The notes: generated by a model not told the origin, from the sequence alone. Positions 14,401-17,108 are shown, counted from the first letter of the stretch. The stretch is DNA of 17,500 nucleotides from Symbiodinium natans (GCA_905221605.1 CAJNDS010000449.1:85001-102500); one strand, 5' to 3'. Program-made: numbers and translations.

Positions 14401-17108
14401 TTAGGGTTTAGGGTTTAGGGTTTAGGGTTTAGGGTTTAGGGTTTAGGGTCTCGGGTTTACGGGCTAGTTTAACAAGTGAACCTTGAACCGAAAAAGGGAA
14501 AACGGGCACAGTACCAGTGGGCTACCAAGTCCTCGAAAGGCAGCATGGACAGCTTCATTCGATTCCGGGCGACGTTGACCTTGATGATGCGCACCTTGCC
14601 GACTCGGTTTAGGGTTTAGGGTTTAGGGTTTAGGGTTTAGGGTTTAGGGTTTAGGGTTTAGGGTTTAGCTTGTGGTGCTAGAGGATAATCCGGCAGACGA
14701 ACTAGGACCTGCAGTAGGGTTTTACTGCTCGTCATCTACGCCGTAGGGCTGCTGCCTACATGAGCACTGTAGGTCCACTGTCCCTTTTGCTAGCAAAACA
14801 AAAAGGGTTCAGGGTTTAGGGTTTAGGGTTTAGGGTTTAGGGTTTAGGGTTTAGGGTTTAGGGTCGGCACTGAGGTTTAAGATAACCTTTGTCTAGGACT
14901 CCTTCTAAGACAGGTCCCCTCCCAAGGGGAACCGGATGTTGAAGCCCTCGTAAAAACAGCTGAAACTTCTTGAGGCCGCTGCAACTGCACTCTAAACCCC
15001 AAACTCCTCACGATCATCTGAAAGTGCAAGGGTTTTAGTGCGGTGTGTCGAAAGCTGCCTGCTGTGGGCCAACACAAGATTCAGGATTCAGGGTTTAGGG
15101 GCTGCAGGGCTCAAGAGTGTCGGAGTGAGGGTTGAAGATTTGGGGGTTTAGGATTTTTCAAGGTTTGGGGTTTAGGGTTTAGGGTTAGAAGTTTTTGGGG
15201 CTTGCTGATGGTTGGAGGAGGTAACCCTTGGCCCCGCTCTCAAGTCGCATCCCCGGGTCCACAACAAAACCCGAAATTCCAGATGCCGAGCTTTCCATCC
15301 CAAGCCCTAAACCCTAAACCCTAAACCCCTCACATTGTAAGACCCCTAAAATCTTATAAACCTTAAATCCCTGTAAGCCCTGTAAGCTCAACATATCCGT
15401 CGGAAAGCCGATGAGCCTTACTGTATAGCCGTACTTAGTACCCTAAACCCTAAACCCTAAACCCTAAACCCTAAACCCTAAACCCTAAACCCTAAACTCC
15501 CTGAACTCCCTGAACTCCCTGAACTCCCTGAACTCCCTAAACTCCCTAAACCCCAACCCTTGGTAGCCCAATCACCAGATTACAATAAGGGCACCCTTGT
15601 TTTGGTTGGTTAATTTATAAATGAACCTTGAACCAAAACAAGTGAAAAGGGTACCACCGGGCTACCAAGCGCATAAACCCCATAACCCTCAGACCCGATA
15701 AGCCTACACCCTACAAACCCGAAACATCATATAGACCTATACAGCCTAAGCTACGATTTGCTTATGAACCCCCTCCCGAACAATGACAAAAATCTCAATA
15801 TTCCCCTTTCTTGAAGAAACAGTAGGAAAAGCTCATAAACCCTATAGTAAGTAGACTTACAATTGGGGTTATAGCCCTAAACCCTGAACCCCAAAGCCTA
15901 TAATTGGGGTGATACATACCCATGAACCTCCACTAGGATGGCCCTGAAAACCCTCTGAAAAAATTATTCCTGAAGATGATCCTCTTAAACCGAATAAGGG
16001 AAAAAACATGTCTCTAAACCCTAAACCCTACACCCTAAACCCTAAACCCTAAATCCTAAACCCTAAACCTAATTCGCCGAGGTGCTCTGACATTCTCCCC
16101 AAGAGGAACGACATCGCGGACCTGGCAGCTGGGATGAGCTTGGAATGCGGGCGAATTGGGTTTAGGGTTTAGGGTTTAGGGTTTTAGGGTTTAGGGTTTA
16201 GGGTTTAGGGTTTAGGGTTTAGGGTTTAGGGTTTAGGGTTTAGGGTTTAGGGGGGGGGGGGGGGGGTCGATTCTGGAGAGCTCGATCCCGCCAAAGATGC
16301 CACAAAATGACTAAGGGATGCGTACCTCGGGATGTGCGCTCACCCACCGTTTGTCTGACATATATGTATATGTATATGTAAAAAATATACAAATATATTT
16401 TATGTGTATTTACATAAATAAATAAATAAATAAATATATATATATACACGTAGATGTATAAACCTACACCGTTTCTGTAAGTTAAACATTGATGTGGATC
16501 TGTGGATCACCATCTCCCGTATAAGCAACAGCCCGTTGGCCCCCCCCCCCCCCCCCTAAACCCTAAACCCTAAACACTAAACCCTAAACCCTACACCCTA
16601 AACCCCAAACCCTGAAACCCCCCAACAACTTAGGCCGGCACATTGCCGGGCTCTCCAAGCTCGCTGGAATGGAGGAATCCTGTGGGAGATTTGGGTTTGG
16701 GGTTTAGGGTTTGGGGTTTAGGGTGTTTTGGGGTATGGGTTTAGGGTATAGGGTTTTGATGTTTTTGTCAGCCGCCTGCCTCTTCCACCACTCCGACAGA
16801 AAGATGTTGATGTGCTAAACCCTGAATCCTAGGGTTCAGGAGTTTAGGGTTTAGGGTTTAACCCTAAACCCTAAACCCTAAACCCTAAACCCTGAACCCT
16901 GAACCCTGTAAACAATCTTACATAACCCCACACCGAGACCGCTCAGAGCCCACAAGGCAAACGTTTGAGTTATAAGTGCAGTTATACCCTAAACCCTAAA
17001 CACTAAACCCTAAACCCTAAACCCTAAGTCAAGTGCAGTCAAGACGCCATCGGCCGAGGAGCCGGCGTGCTCCAGGCGTACAAAGGCACCCATCTCTGTG
17101 GTGTGTAC
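2414..17108 (-). CDS. Multi-exon gene for a protein with at least three S1 RNA-binding domains (partial, 5' end outside window)
   Basis: This is the whole gene model; its exons are listed separately. S1 domains are about 70-residue OB folds that bind RNA, found in ribosomal protein S1, PNPase, Rrp5 and plastid EF-Ts/PETs proteins. Three copies are visible, each with the family signatures in order: a GAFV/GAYAV turn, then an EGFV or DGFLH strand, then a GQE/GEN/GDE-V-V turn, then an LSM(K/R/L) end. The pieces sit on separate minus-strand islands of 30-96 nt, and joining them at AG|G acceptors and GC or GT donors keeps the frame inside each domain. Introns run from 70 bp to about 1.8 kb and are filled with telomere-type repeats and hairpin elements. 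The acidic and proline-rich linker before S1-C (LEDVRPF...WFPGTVEKV) recalls plastid S1/EF-Ts proteins, which is only a suggestion. No start codon, transit peptide or stop codon was identified. The A-B linker (14526 to about 12117) is not resolved. Confidence 0.78.
2470..2534 (+). repeat. TTTAGGG array beside exon 2414-2454
   Basis: Nine units starting about 15 bp above the exon, hence just before the acceptor in gene sense. Confidence 0.95.
2739..2767 (-). repeat. CCCTAAA array beside exon 2788-2851
   Basis: Four units, 20 bp below the donor of the exon. Confidence 0.9.
2788..2851 (-). CDS. Exon: S1 domain C, GDEVEVRV turn and strand
   Basis: The 64-nt exon reads VGAPAS then GDEVEVRVLGVDVEKG, a textbook S1 strand (G-x-E-V-x-V-x-V-x-x-V-D-x-E-K-G). 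The acceptor is CCCACAG|G, directly after CCCTAAA repeats in the sense direction. The donor is GT (AAGG|GTGGCC), phase 1. It is bracketed by CCCTAAA (2739-2767) and TTTAGGG (2870-2940) arrays. Confidence 0.84.
2870..2940 (+). repeat. TTTAGGG array above exon 2788-2851
   Basis: Ten units; in gene sense they sit just before the acceptor. Confidence 0.95.
2941..3372. other. Intron sequence of the S1 gene, no confirmed gene
   Basis: It holds a GGGGG-rich AT/GC mixture (2945-3045) and a minus-strand open frame (3108-3225) with CPDCKRLPVLNSQYE, which resembles protein. That frame lies between two exons of domain C, and the domain reads correctly without it. Confidence 0.35.
3373..3452. mobile_element. 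Hairpin element family C, copy 1
   Basis: The left end GGCCCAGGAGTAAC and right end GGGCCTACTCTGGGTCC are imperfect inverted repeats. The second copy is at 13481-13656, with the same AGGGAAATA interior. Confidence 0.65.
3453..3636. other. Stretch without a recognised gene
   Basis: Two overlapping minus-strand frames of 61-74 codons are open, but neither has family features. It lies inside the 3973-2852 intron of the S1 gene. Confidence 0.35.
3637..3907. mobile_element. Hairpin element family E with a nested telomeric array
   Basis: Terminal inverted repeats of about 40 bp: GGTTCCCTACGACCCCCCTC at the left and its near complement at the right, each continuing into a run of 15 or more C or G. 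The interior holds TTAATTAAG...GGCTCTTTAAGG and a mixed CCCTAAA array (3765-3856). A related piece is at 6565-6620. Confidence 0.68.
3933..3972 (-). CDS. Exon: S1 domain C, AEGLV strand
   Basis: The exon reads SAAEGLVRLHEMA, the S1 strand equivalent to EGLVHISEM. The acceptor is GAGAG|G. The end is uncertain: a GC donor after GCC (used here) is in phase with the next exon, and the frame stays open further (DSDMSSHG) with a possible GA donor near 3924. Arrays here are CCCTAAA on both sides, an exception to the usual orientation. Confidence 0.74.
4005..4099 (-). repeat. CCCTGAA array changing to CCCTAAA
   Basis: Six CCCTGAA units are followed by CCCTAAA and degenerate units. The order is the reverse of the array at 1533-1625. 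Confidence 0.92.
4100..4684. other. AT-richer, telomere-free intron stretch
   Basis: About 580 bp with only one or two isolated telomere-like units. ATGACATGATGCAATGTGAC-like strings recur around 4425-4480. Minus-strand frames of 62-73 codons are present but look random. It lies within the 5035-3973 intron. Confidence 0.45.
4685..4726 (-). repeat. CCCTAAA array
   Basis: Five to six units, the last ones degenerate (CCCGAAA). Confidence 0.9.
4813..4945. mobile_element. Element H remnant interrupted by a TTTAGGG array
   Basis: AGGATGGCCCT (4813) and ATGATCCTCTTAA (about 4897) followed by AATACGGAAAA also occur, in the same order but without the array, at 15937-16012. Here about seven TTTAGGG units (4835-4884) lie between them. 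Confidence 0.6.
5036..5065 (-). CDS. 30-nt exon: S1 domain C, GYGAFV turn
   Basis: The exon completes a Lys codon, reads KGYGAFVTV, and leaves two bases (AG) for an Arg codon. G-Y-G-A-F-V is the S1 signature turn. The acceptor is CCCAG|G and the donor GC (GAG|GCCGAG). The join to 6711-6799 gives EKVK-KGYGAFV, and the join to 3933-3972 gives TVR-SAAEGLV. Both are in frame and match S1 spacing. TTTAGGG repeats begin about 30 bp above. Confidence 0.8.
5093..5138 (+). repeat. TTTAGGG array above exon 5036-5065
   Basis: Degenerate units (GCTTAGGG) mixed with perfect ones, about 30 bp before the acceptor in gene sense. Confidence 0.85.
5269..5442. mobile_element. Hairpin element family B, copy split by a telomeric array
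   Basis: The left end GGGTAGCCCAGCAACCATAA and right end AAAGTACCACTGGCCTACC are the inverted ends of family B. About ten TTTAGGG units (5307-5378) lie in the middle. Confidence 0.72.
5569..5680. mobile_element. Hairpin element family D, copy 1
   Basis: It shares GGGCCTGAATA, GAATACGG, CCATAAAGGAAT-like and TTATTC-GAGCC blocks in order with 17190-17293. The ends are imperfect inverted repeats (ATAGGGGCCTGAAT / ATTCTGAGCCCTAC). Confidence 0.6.
5764..5845 (-). repeat. CCCTAAA array, partly degenerate
   Basis: Perfect units are mixed with CCTAAAA and AGACCCTAAA variants. Confidence 0.9.
5871..5899 (-). repeat. Duplicate of the exon 6711-6799 donor region
   Basis: These 29 bp match 6702-6730 with one mismatch. 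They include the last 20 coding bases of that exon and the first nine bases of its intron. The copy lies within the intron, about 830 bp downstream in gene sense. Confidence 0.85.
5947..6055 (+). repeat. TTTAGGG array
   Basis: Nine perfect units, then degenerate TTTTGGG, GTTCAGGG and GCTCAGGG units. Confidence 0.93.
6215..6430. repeat. Minisatellite built on CCAGGCCTTGAGGCCC
   Basis: About five to six diverged units of roughly 36-44 bp, each a palindromic GGCCTTGAGGCC/GGCCTGGAGGCC core followed by GAAACCCTAAA. The 90-codon minus-strand frame across it (repeated LGF/AWNLG) is a by-product of the repeat. Confidence 0.82.
6431..6552. repeat. Tandem repeat of about 21 bp, GCCTTGAACCACGAAAAAAT
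   Basis: Six consecutive copies with substitutions, directly abutting the GGCC minisatellite and sharing the CCTTGA string with it. Confidence 0.82.
6565..6643. mobile_element. Family E fragment
   Basis: AATTAAGGCTCTTTAAGG followed by GGAACCTA and a 12-base G run matches the interior of 3637-3907. A CACCTTCTCCAC string at its edge (6632-6643) repeats the sequence at 5881-5892 and 6712-6723. With the inverted C-rich block at 5895-5930 it may bound one larger element. Confidence 0.5.
6644..6700 (-). repeat. CCCTAAA array beside exon 6711-6799
   Basis: Perfect and degenerate units ending 10 bp below the exon; sense orientation is TTTAGGG just after the donor. Confidence 0.9.
6711..6799 (-). 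CDS. Exon: lead-in and start of S1 domain C
   Basis: The 89-nt exon reads GDPSSKLEDVRPF, then an aromatic stretch WFPGTVEKV, ending with two bases of a Lys codon. G-T-V-E-K-V is the first strand of an S1 domain. The acceptor is CCCCAG|G and the donor GC (GAA|GCTTAG). The intron before it is only 70 bp (6800-6869) and is mostly telomere repeat. The last 20 coding bases plus the donor are duplicated at 5871-5899. Confidence 0.8.
6800..6869 (-). other. 70-bp intron made largely of telomere repeat
   Basis: In gene sense it begins GCCTAAACCCTAAACCC, carries about seven CCCTAAA units and ends CTGTCCCCAG before G. It is the shortest intron inferred in the window and shows how little besides telomere repeat an intron here may need. 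Confidence 0.6.
6870..6985 (-). CDS. Exon: linker between S1 domains B and C
   Basis: The 116-nt exon includes TFREALSFVPSVGVTD and an acidic end rich in Glu, Ser and Pro (SEESPEEDPK). It starts at CCAG|G and ends at a GC donor (AAA|GCCTAA), phase 0, in frame with the next exon 70 bp downstream. It has no recognised domain; the composition fits an interdomain linker. A second frame is also open, so the reading depends on the phase supplied by neighbouring exons. Confidence 0.58.
7037..7165 (-). repeat. CCCTAAA array changing to CCCTGAA
   Basis: Seven CCCTAAA units are followed by about eight identical CCCTGAA units. Confidence 0.95.
7227..7248 (-). CDS. Candidate 22-nt microexon in the B-C linker
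   Basis: The segment starts at an AG|G acceptor (TCTGAG|G), reads VKGWLDM plus one base, and ends at a GT donor (ATGA|GTGATT). Phase matches both neighbours: exon 7380-7469 ends in phase 0 and exon 6870-6985 needs one preceding base. It lies between CCCTAAA-type (7037-7165) and TTTAGGG (7284-7300) repeats. At 22 nt the coding evidence is only phase and splice-site fit. Confidence 0.42.
7249..7379 (-). other. 131-bp intron formed by two facing telomeric arrays
   Basis: In gene sense it starts GCCAGGG, runs through about ten TTTAGGG units, switches at 7301 to CCCTAAA, and ends at an AG acceptor. A perfect inverted repeat spans 7284-7300 and 7302-7318, so the transcript should fold into a hairpin. 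The intron call depends on the 22-nt candidate exon beside it. Confidence 0.5.
7380..7469 (-). CDS. Exon: end of S1 domain B
   Basis: The 90-nt exon has thirty codons starting VKVQVLAVNLQGRSMTLSMK, followed by GGFNYKKQDG. This is the last strand pair of an S1 domain. The acceptor is CCCACAG|G. The likely donor is GC (GGG|GCCAGG), and the intron runs straight into TTTAGGG repeats in the sense direction. Domain B therefore spans four exons over about 4.7 kb. Confidence 0.83.
7470..7778. other. Intron sequence without a recognised gene
   Basis: It contains degenerate TTTAGGG/CCCTAAA units (7485-7540) and mixed unique sequence. A 63-codon plus-strand frame crosses the S1 exon antisense and is a shadow. 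Confidence 0.45.
7779..7826 (-). repeat. CCCTAAA array between 9-bp direct repeats
   Basis: About six units, the last changed to CTCTAAA. TCAAGCTGC occurs on both sides (7767-7775 and 7827-7835). Confidence 0.88.
7828..7896 (-). other. Exon-like island inside the domain B intron
   Basis: This unique GC-rich island lies between CCCTAAA (7779-7826) and TTTAGGG (7915-7998) arrays, just like true exons, and has an AG|G acceptor (CGCCAG|G). One minus-strand frame reads PLNVFWEYFGVRRPFSKQLE. Including it would break the GQE-VKVQV join of domain B, so it may be an optional exon, a dead exon or chance. Confidence 0.3.
7915..7998 (+). repeat. Degenerate TTTAGGG array
   Basis: TTTAGGG, TGTAGGG and TTTGGGG units are mixed. 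Confidence 0.85.
8068..8175. mobile_element. Hairpin element family A, intact copy
   Basis: 108 bp with nearly perfect arms of about 40 bp: CCCAAAGGATCCATGTACCT at the left and the complement at the right, continuing through AGTATATACTTGGGCC. It is the best reference copy of the family. Confidence 0.85.
8225..8335. repeat. AT/GT-rich simple sequence
   Basis: Low-complexity ATGTATGTG and TATATATG strings; an 86-codon minus-strand frame across it is low-complexity. Confidence 0.6.
8361..8444. mobile_element. Hairpin element family B, intact copy
   Basis: The ends GGTAGCCCAGTAACC and GGTACCACTGGGCTACC are inverted copies. The interior carries AAGGGCACCCTTTGG and GAACCTTGAACC; no array is inserted. 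Confidence 0.8.
8447..8493 (-). repeat. CCCTAAA array beside exon 8508-8555
   Basis: Six units, 15 bp below the donor. Confidence 0.92.
8508..8555 (-). CDS. Exon: S1 domain B, EGFV strand to GQE turn
   Basis: The 48-nt exon reads EGFVNRLEDVLSPGQE, exactly the segment of an S1 domain from the EGLV strand to the GQE turn. The acceptor is ATCCAG|G and the donor GC (GAG|GCACGA), both phase 0. The next exon begins VKVQV, giving the classical GQE-VKVQV join. It is bracketed by CCCTAAA (8447-8493) and TTTAGGG (8580-8653) arrays. Confidence 0.83.
8580..8653 (+). repeat. TTTAGGG array above exon 8508-8555
   Basis: Ten units, some TCTAGGG/TCTGGGG, 25 bp before the acceptor in gene sense. Confidence 0.92.
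8838..9215. repeat. Diverged triplicated CpG-rich repeat with GCGATCGTTCGA cores
   Basis: Three units begin AGGCC (near 8838, 9016, 9103), each followed by a pyrimidine-rich block and a TTTCG or TTTCACG string, then a core GCGATCGTTCGA (8939, 9052, 9192). Units 1 and 3 also share GGGTGCAATG and GAAACGCGT. It is telomere-free and unlike its surroundings. A 143-codon minus frame crosses it, but the repeat structure makes coding doubtful. Confidence 0.7.
9236..9354 (-). repeat. Mixed CCCTAAA/CCCTGAA/CCCTACAA array
   Basis: A transition zone that leads into the 8-bp array. Confidence 0.9.
9355..9592 (-). repeat. 8-bp array (CCCTACAA)n
   Basis: About thirty copies of an octamer one base longer than the telomere unit, with a CCCCGCAA pair near 9425 and one CCCTAA break near 9547. 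It is the longest uniform array in the window. Confidence 0.95.
9593..9689. other. Unique island between telomeric arrays
   Basis: The minus strand has two partly open frames (one with LGVEGATKSLLGW, another with HLFAKEFAIQER). It sits in the 10133-8556 intron and has the exon-like array orientation, but no frame suits the neighbouring exons. Confidence 0.3.
9690..9789 (+). repeat. Degenerate TTTAGGG array
   Basis: Units vary in length (TTTAGGGG, TTTGGG, TTTATTAGGG). Confidence 0.88.
9790..10133. other. Intron stretch, several open frames, none confirmed
   Basis: Overlapping frames on both strands reach 60-80 codons. The minus strand includes EGLYIVSQIPLEEP around 9955-10010, which could be a further exon, but it is not needed for domain B. 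Confidence 0.3.
10134..10175 (-). CDS. Exon: S1 domain B, GAYAV turn
   Basis: The 42-nt exon has fourteen codons, VAVVSKTGAYAVGM. S-K-T-G-A-Y-A-V corresponds to the G-A-F-V turn, with the same spacing from the upstream Gly as in domain C. The acceptor is GTGAAG|G and the donor GT (ATG|GTCTTC); both ends are phase 0. The frame stays open beyond the donor for about 50 codons, so a longer exon is possible. Telomeric repeats around it are weak and do not follow the usual orientation. Confidence 0.7.
10345..10407 (-). repeat. CCCTAAA array
   Basis: About seven units with one short CCCTAA. Confidence 0.92.
10408..10597. other. Unique stretch with internal short repeats
   Basis: GTGCAGAGGG occurs at about 10479 and 10515, and CCCCACATGC at about 10496 and 10564. 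The minus strand is open for about 50 codons, but no function is recognised. Confidence 0.35.
10598..10715. mobile_element. Hairpin (MITE-like) element F
   Basis: 118 bp with 24-bp inverted ends, ACTACCTTGGGGACC-AAATGAACC against ACTACCTTGGAGACGAAATG, and a second inner inverted pair (TCATATACC / GGTATATGA). Single copy in the window. Confidence 0.8.
10801..10905 (-). repeat. CCCTAAA array
   Basis: Eight perfect units with degenerate edges (CCCACCTAAACC on both sides). Confidence 0.93.
10906..11026 (-). other. Exon-like island inside the long domain B intron
   Basis: This GC-rich island has CCCTAAA repeats below (10801-10905) and degenerate TTTAGGG above. An AG|G acceptor (CTGCAG|G) is present. 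One frame reads QWLPGVVKQLRRNGVQAG and another INIALQASGCPEW, both open. Neither resembles an S1 domain, and the E6-E7 join of domain B does not need it. Confidence 0.28.
11130..11250 (+). repeat. (GT)n and GTCT/GTCC microsatellite
   Basis: Eleven GT units followed by CTGTCCGTCC-type tetranucleotides. Several frames of 70-126 codons across it on both strands are low-complexity artefacts. Confidence 0.9.
11322..11375 (-). repeat. CCCTAAA array after a 10-base G run
   Basis: Seven to eight units. Confidence 0.94.
11464..11560. repeat. CCCTAAA array meeting a TTTAGGG array
   Basis: Three to four CCCTAAA units switch at 11489 to degenerate TTTAGGG units, an outward-facing inverted junction. Confidence 0.88.
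11681..11740 (-). repeat. CCCTAAA array
   Basis: Eight units between two unique islands; the lower island (11590-11660) and the upper one (11758-11825) both have open minus frames (for example VAVSRLLAADFALHWA after an AG|G), with no identified role. Confidence 0.9.
11980..12006 (+). repeat. Short TTTAGGG array
   Basis: Four units, 15 bp below the donor of exon 12022-12117; orientation opposite to the usual one. Confidence 0.9.
12022..12117 (-). CDS. Exon: linker and start of S1 domain B
   Basis: The exon ends with LVEDLKPFRALIGAKLEGVE. The stretch parallels LEDVRPFEG...WFPGTVEKV before domain C, suggesting that each repeat unit carries the same lead-in. LEGV is the first strand of the S1 fold. 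The donor is GC (GAG|GCTGTA), phase 0. The start is uncertain: acceptors at 12117 (AG|A) or 12098 (AG|G) are both possible, and the first dozen residues are proline-rich in either case. TTTAGGG repeats lie above (12151-12209), and a short array of the same orientation lies below. Confidence 0.68.
12151..12209 (+). repeat. TTTAGGG array above exon 12022-12117
   Basis: About eight units with TGTAGGG and TTTGGGG variants. Confidence 0.92.
12210..12479. other. Stretch without a recognised gene
   Basis: AT-moderate sequence; ATATACACCCGCCAATTG and ACCCTACCTCATATAG recall 785-825, suggesting an old shared element. No coding frame stands out. Confidence 0.4.
12480..12636 (+). repeat. Longest TTTAGGG array
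   Basis: About 21 units, of which some 15 are perfect in a row. Confidence 0.96.
12640..12825. other. Unique island with open frames on both strands
   Basis: The plus strand is open for 60 codons (AEAMRRKATLEILDP) and the minus strand has SVALRRIASARVYLTLAWG. Array orientation around it is the opposite of that at S1 exons. No assignment is made. Confidence 0.25.
12929..12961 (-). CDS. Candidate linker exon between S1 domains A and B
   Basis: The segment from an AG|G acceptor (GGCAG|GAC) to a GT donor (CCA|GTAGCA) is 33 nt, in phase with exon 4, and reads DFGASRAGGPP. It sits between CCCTAAA (12837-12890) and TTTAGGG (13003-13100) arrays, the latter inserted in a hairpin element. The composition suits a flexible linker, but homology does not support the call. 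Confidence 0.25.
12982..13204. mobile_element. Hairpin element family A, copy split by a telomeric array
   Basis: The left end CCCTAAGGGTCCATGTACCT and right end complementary to CCCAAAGTGTCCATGTACCT are family A ends. A TTTAGGG/TTCAGGG array (13003-13100) follows the left end, and a second, diverged copy of that end begins at 13101 before the rest of the element. Confidence 0.8.
13298..13343 (-). repeat. CCCTAAA array
   Basis: Six units, one CCCTAGA. Confidence 0.9.
13344..13436 (-). CDS. Candidate linker exon between S1 domains A and B (unresolved)
   Basis: This GC-rich island of about 93 bp lies between CCCTAAA (13298-13343) and TTTAGGG (13437-13477) arrays, the orientation seen around most S1 exons. 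One minus-strand frame reads PKPSRRPFDFFKPEEP before a stop; a second frame is also open throughout. No AG|G acceptor is present, so splice sites and frame could not be fixed. It has no recognisable domain. Confidence 0.3.
13437..13477 (+). repeat. TTTAGGG array
   Basis: Five to six units. Confidence 0.9.
13481..13656. mobile_element. Hairpin element family C, copy 2
   Basis: GCCCAAGAGTAACTTGGGG at the left and GGCCTACTCTGGGGCCTAG at the right are the family C ends; the interior is longer than in 3373-3452. Confidence 0.62.
13752..14075 (-). other. 107-codon open frame of unknown status
   Basis: This telomere-free stretch of about 330 bp has a long minus-strand frame (start 14075, stop at 13752) and a plus-strand frame of 77 codons over the same bases. 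The minus frame includes RNLADFTCVTMNKALT and has no recognised domain. It lies in the A-B linker region of the S1 gene and could contain a linker exon, but no splice sites were fixed. Confidence 0.2.
14099..14196. mobile_element. Hairpin (MITE-like) element L
   Basis: TCAAGGAGGGACCCC at the left is matched by TTCCCTCCTTGA at the right, with GGTCCCTCATAAGAG inside the right arm. Single copy here. Confidence 0.55.
14212..14310. repeat. TTTAGGG array joined to a family B right half
   Basis: About six units (14212-14257) are followed by TTTAACAAGGGAACCTTGAACC and AAAAAGGGAA-ACGGG, the same half-element that follows the array at 14395-14449. Confidence 0.8.
14385..14528. mobile_element. Hairpin element family B, copy split by a telomeric array
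   Basis: GAGGGCACCCTT at the left, then eight TTTAGGG units (14395-14449), then GAACCTTGAACC and GTACCAGTGGGCTACCAA at the right. The right terminal repeat abuts S1 exon 14526-14594 and overlaps its donor. Confidence 0.72.
14526..14594 (-). CDS. Exon 4 seen: C-terminal part of S1 domain A
   Basis: The 69-nt exon has 23 codons beginning VRIIKVNVARNRMKLSM and ending LPFEDL. V-R-I-I-K-V-N...R-M-K-L-S-M is one of the clearest S1 endings in the window and follows GENVR of exon 3 in register. The acceptor is GCAAG|G, about 15 nt from the end of a TTTAGGG array (14608-14668). The likely donor is TTG|GTAGCC, which is the terminal repeat of hairpin family B (14385-14528), so the mobile element appears to supply this splice site. 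Confidence 0.85.
14608..14668 (+). repeat. TTTAGGG array above exon 14526-14594
   Basis: Nine perfect units ending about 14 bp from the acceptor in gene sense. Confidence 0.95.
14705..14776. mobile_element. Small hairpin element J
   Basis: GGACCTGCAGTAGGG at the left and CTACATGAGCACTGTAGGTCC at the right form an imperfect inverted repeat around GTCATCTACGCCGTAGG. Confidence 0.5.
14807..14864 (+). repeat. TTTAGGG array
   Basis: Eight units, first one TTCAGGG. Confidence 0.94.
14865..15303. other. Intron stretch with open frames, none confirmed
   Basis: The minus strand is open in several frames (14877-15077 with KFQLFLRGLQHPVPLG in one of them; 15190-15296 with SGFVVDPGMRLESGAKGYL). They lie inside the 16085-14595 intron, and domain A reads through correctly without them. 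Degenerate TTTAGGG units occur at 15085-15190. Confidence 0.3.
15441..15551 (-). repeat. CCCTAAA array changing to 9-bp CCCTGAACT units
   Basis: Eight CCCTAAA units are followed by five CTCCCTGAA-type units and two CTCCCTAAA units. Confidence 0.92.
15560..15668. mobile_element. Hairpin element family B, intact long copy
   Basis: 109 bp with ends TTGGTAGCCCAATCACCAGA and GGTACCACCGGGCTACCAA, and the inner pair CACCCTTGTTTTGGTT / GAACCAAAACAAGTG. It is the best reference copy of the family. Confidence 0.85.
15669..16013. other. Degenerate repeat-derived stretch
   Basis: Many isolated CCCTA-like units and AT-rich strings; AATTGGGGTTATAGCC and AATTGGGGTGATAC repeat at 15861 and 15902. Element H without an array spans 15937-16012. 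No gene seen. Confidence 0.5.
16014..16068 (-). repeat. CCCTAAA array below exon 16086-16121
   Basis: About eight units with TACACCC and AAATCC variants. Confidence 0.92.
16086..16121 (-). CDS. Exon 3 seen: S1 domain A, PLGEN turn
   Basis: The exon is 36 nt, exactly twelve codons, reading VRDVVPLGENVR. It corresponds to the S1 segment leading into the conserved GQ/GE-x-V turn. The acceptor is GCCAG|G and the donor GC (AGA|GCACCT); both ends are phase 0. CCCTAAA repeats (16014-16068) lie below and a long TTTAGGG array (16158-16250) above. A competing frame of the same island is also open, so the choice rests on the fit with the exons on either side. Confidence 0.75.
16158..16266 (+). repeat. 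TTTAGGG array ending in a G homopolymer
   Basis: Thirteen units, one TTTTAGGG, running directly into about 17 G. Confidence 0.95.
16360..16450. repeat. ATATGT and AAAT microsatellite
   Basis: TATATGTA repeats, then AAAT units and TATATA. The 69-codon minus frame across it is low-complexity at its start, though its other half (THPLVILWHLWRDRAL) is not. Confidence 0.85.
16539..16618 (-). repeat. C homopolymer followed by a CCCTAAA array
   Basis: About 17 C lead directly into nine partly degenerate CCCTAAA units below exon 16642-16679. It mirrors the array plus G run at 16158-16266. Confidence 0.93.
16642..16679 (-). CDS. Exon 2 seen: S1 domain A, FLHSSEL strand
   Basis: The 38-nt exon reads (G)FLHSSELGEPGN, matching the G-F/L-V/L-H-x-S-E-L strand of S1 domains. 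The acceptor is CCCACAG|G; the donor GT follows the Asn codon (AAT|GTGCCG), phase 0. It lies between a CCCTAAA array (16556-16618) and TTTAGGG repeats (16690-16755). It is too short for gene finders to detect without transcript data. Confidence 0.8.
16690..16755 (+). repeat. Degenerate TTTAGGG/TTTGGGG array
   Basis: Seven to eight imperfect units above exon 16642-16679. Confidence 0.85.
16843..16905. repeat. TTTAGGG array meeting a CCCTAAA array
   Basis: Two to three TTTAGGG units face five CCCTAAA units across a 5-base centre near 16857-16861, giving a near-perfect hairpin. Confidence 0.9.
16964..16985. mobile_element. Remnant of hairpin element G
   Basis: GTTATAAGTGCAGTTATA matches GTTATAAGTACAGTTATA of the right arm at 276-520 and is cut off by the adjacent CCCTAAA array. 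Confidence 0.5.
16986..17028 (-). repeat. CCCTAAA array below exon 17048-17108
   Basis: Six units, one CACTAAA. Confidence 0.93.
17048..17108 (-). CDS. Exon 1 seen: first half of S1 domain A
   Basis: The 61-nt segment reads VHTTEMGAFVRLEHAGSSAD plus one base of the next codon. MGAFVRL is the hallmark beta-turn of S1 domains. The acceptor is GCAAG|G and the donor GC (GATG|GCGTCT), giving a phase-1 end. Exon 2 supplies GA, so the split codon is GGA (Gly) and the text continues as ADG-FLHSSEL, a standard S1 continuation. A CCCTAAA array lies just below it (16986-17028) and TTTAGGG repeats just above (17128-17186). The S1 start (G-x-V) must lie in an exon beyond this window or close to its edge. 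Confidence 0.82.
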
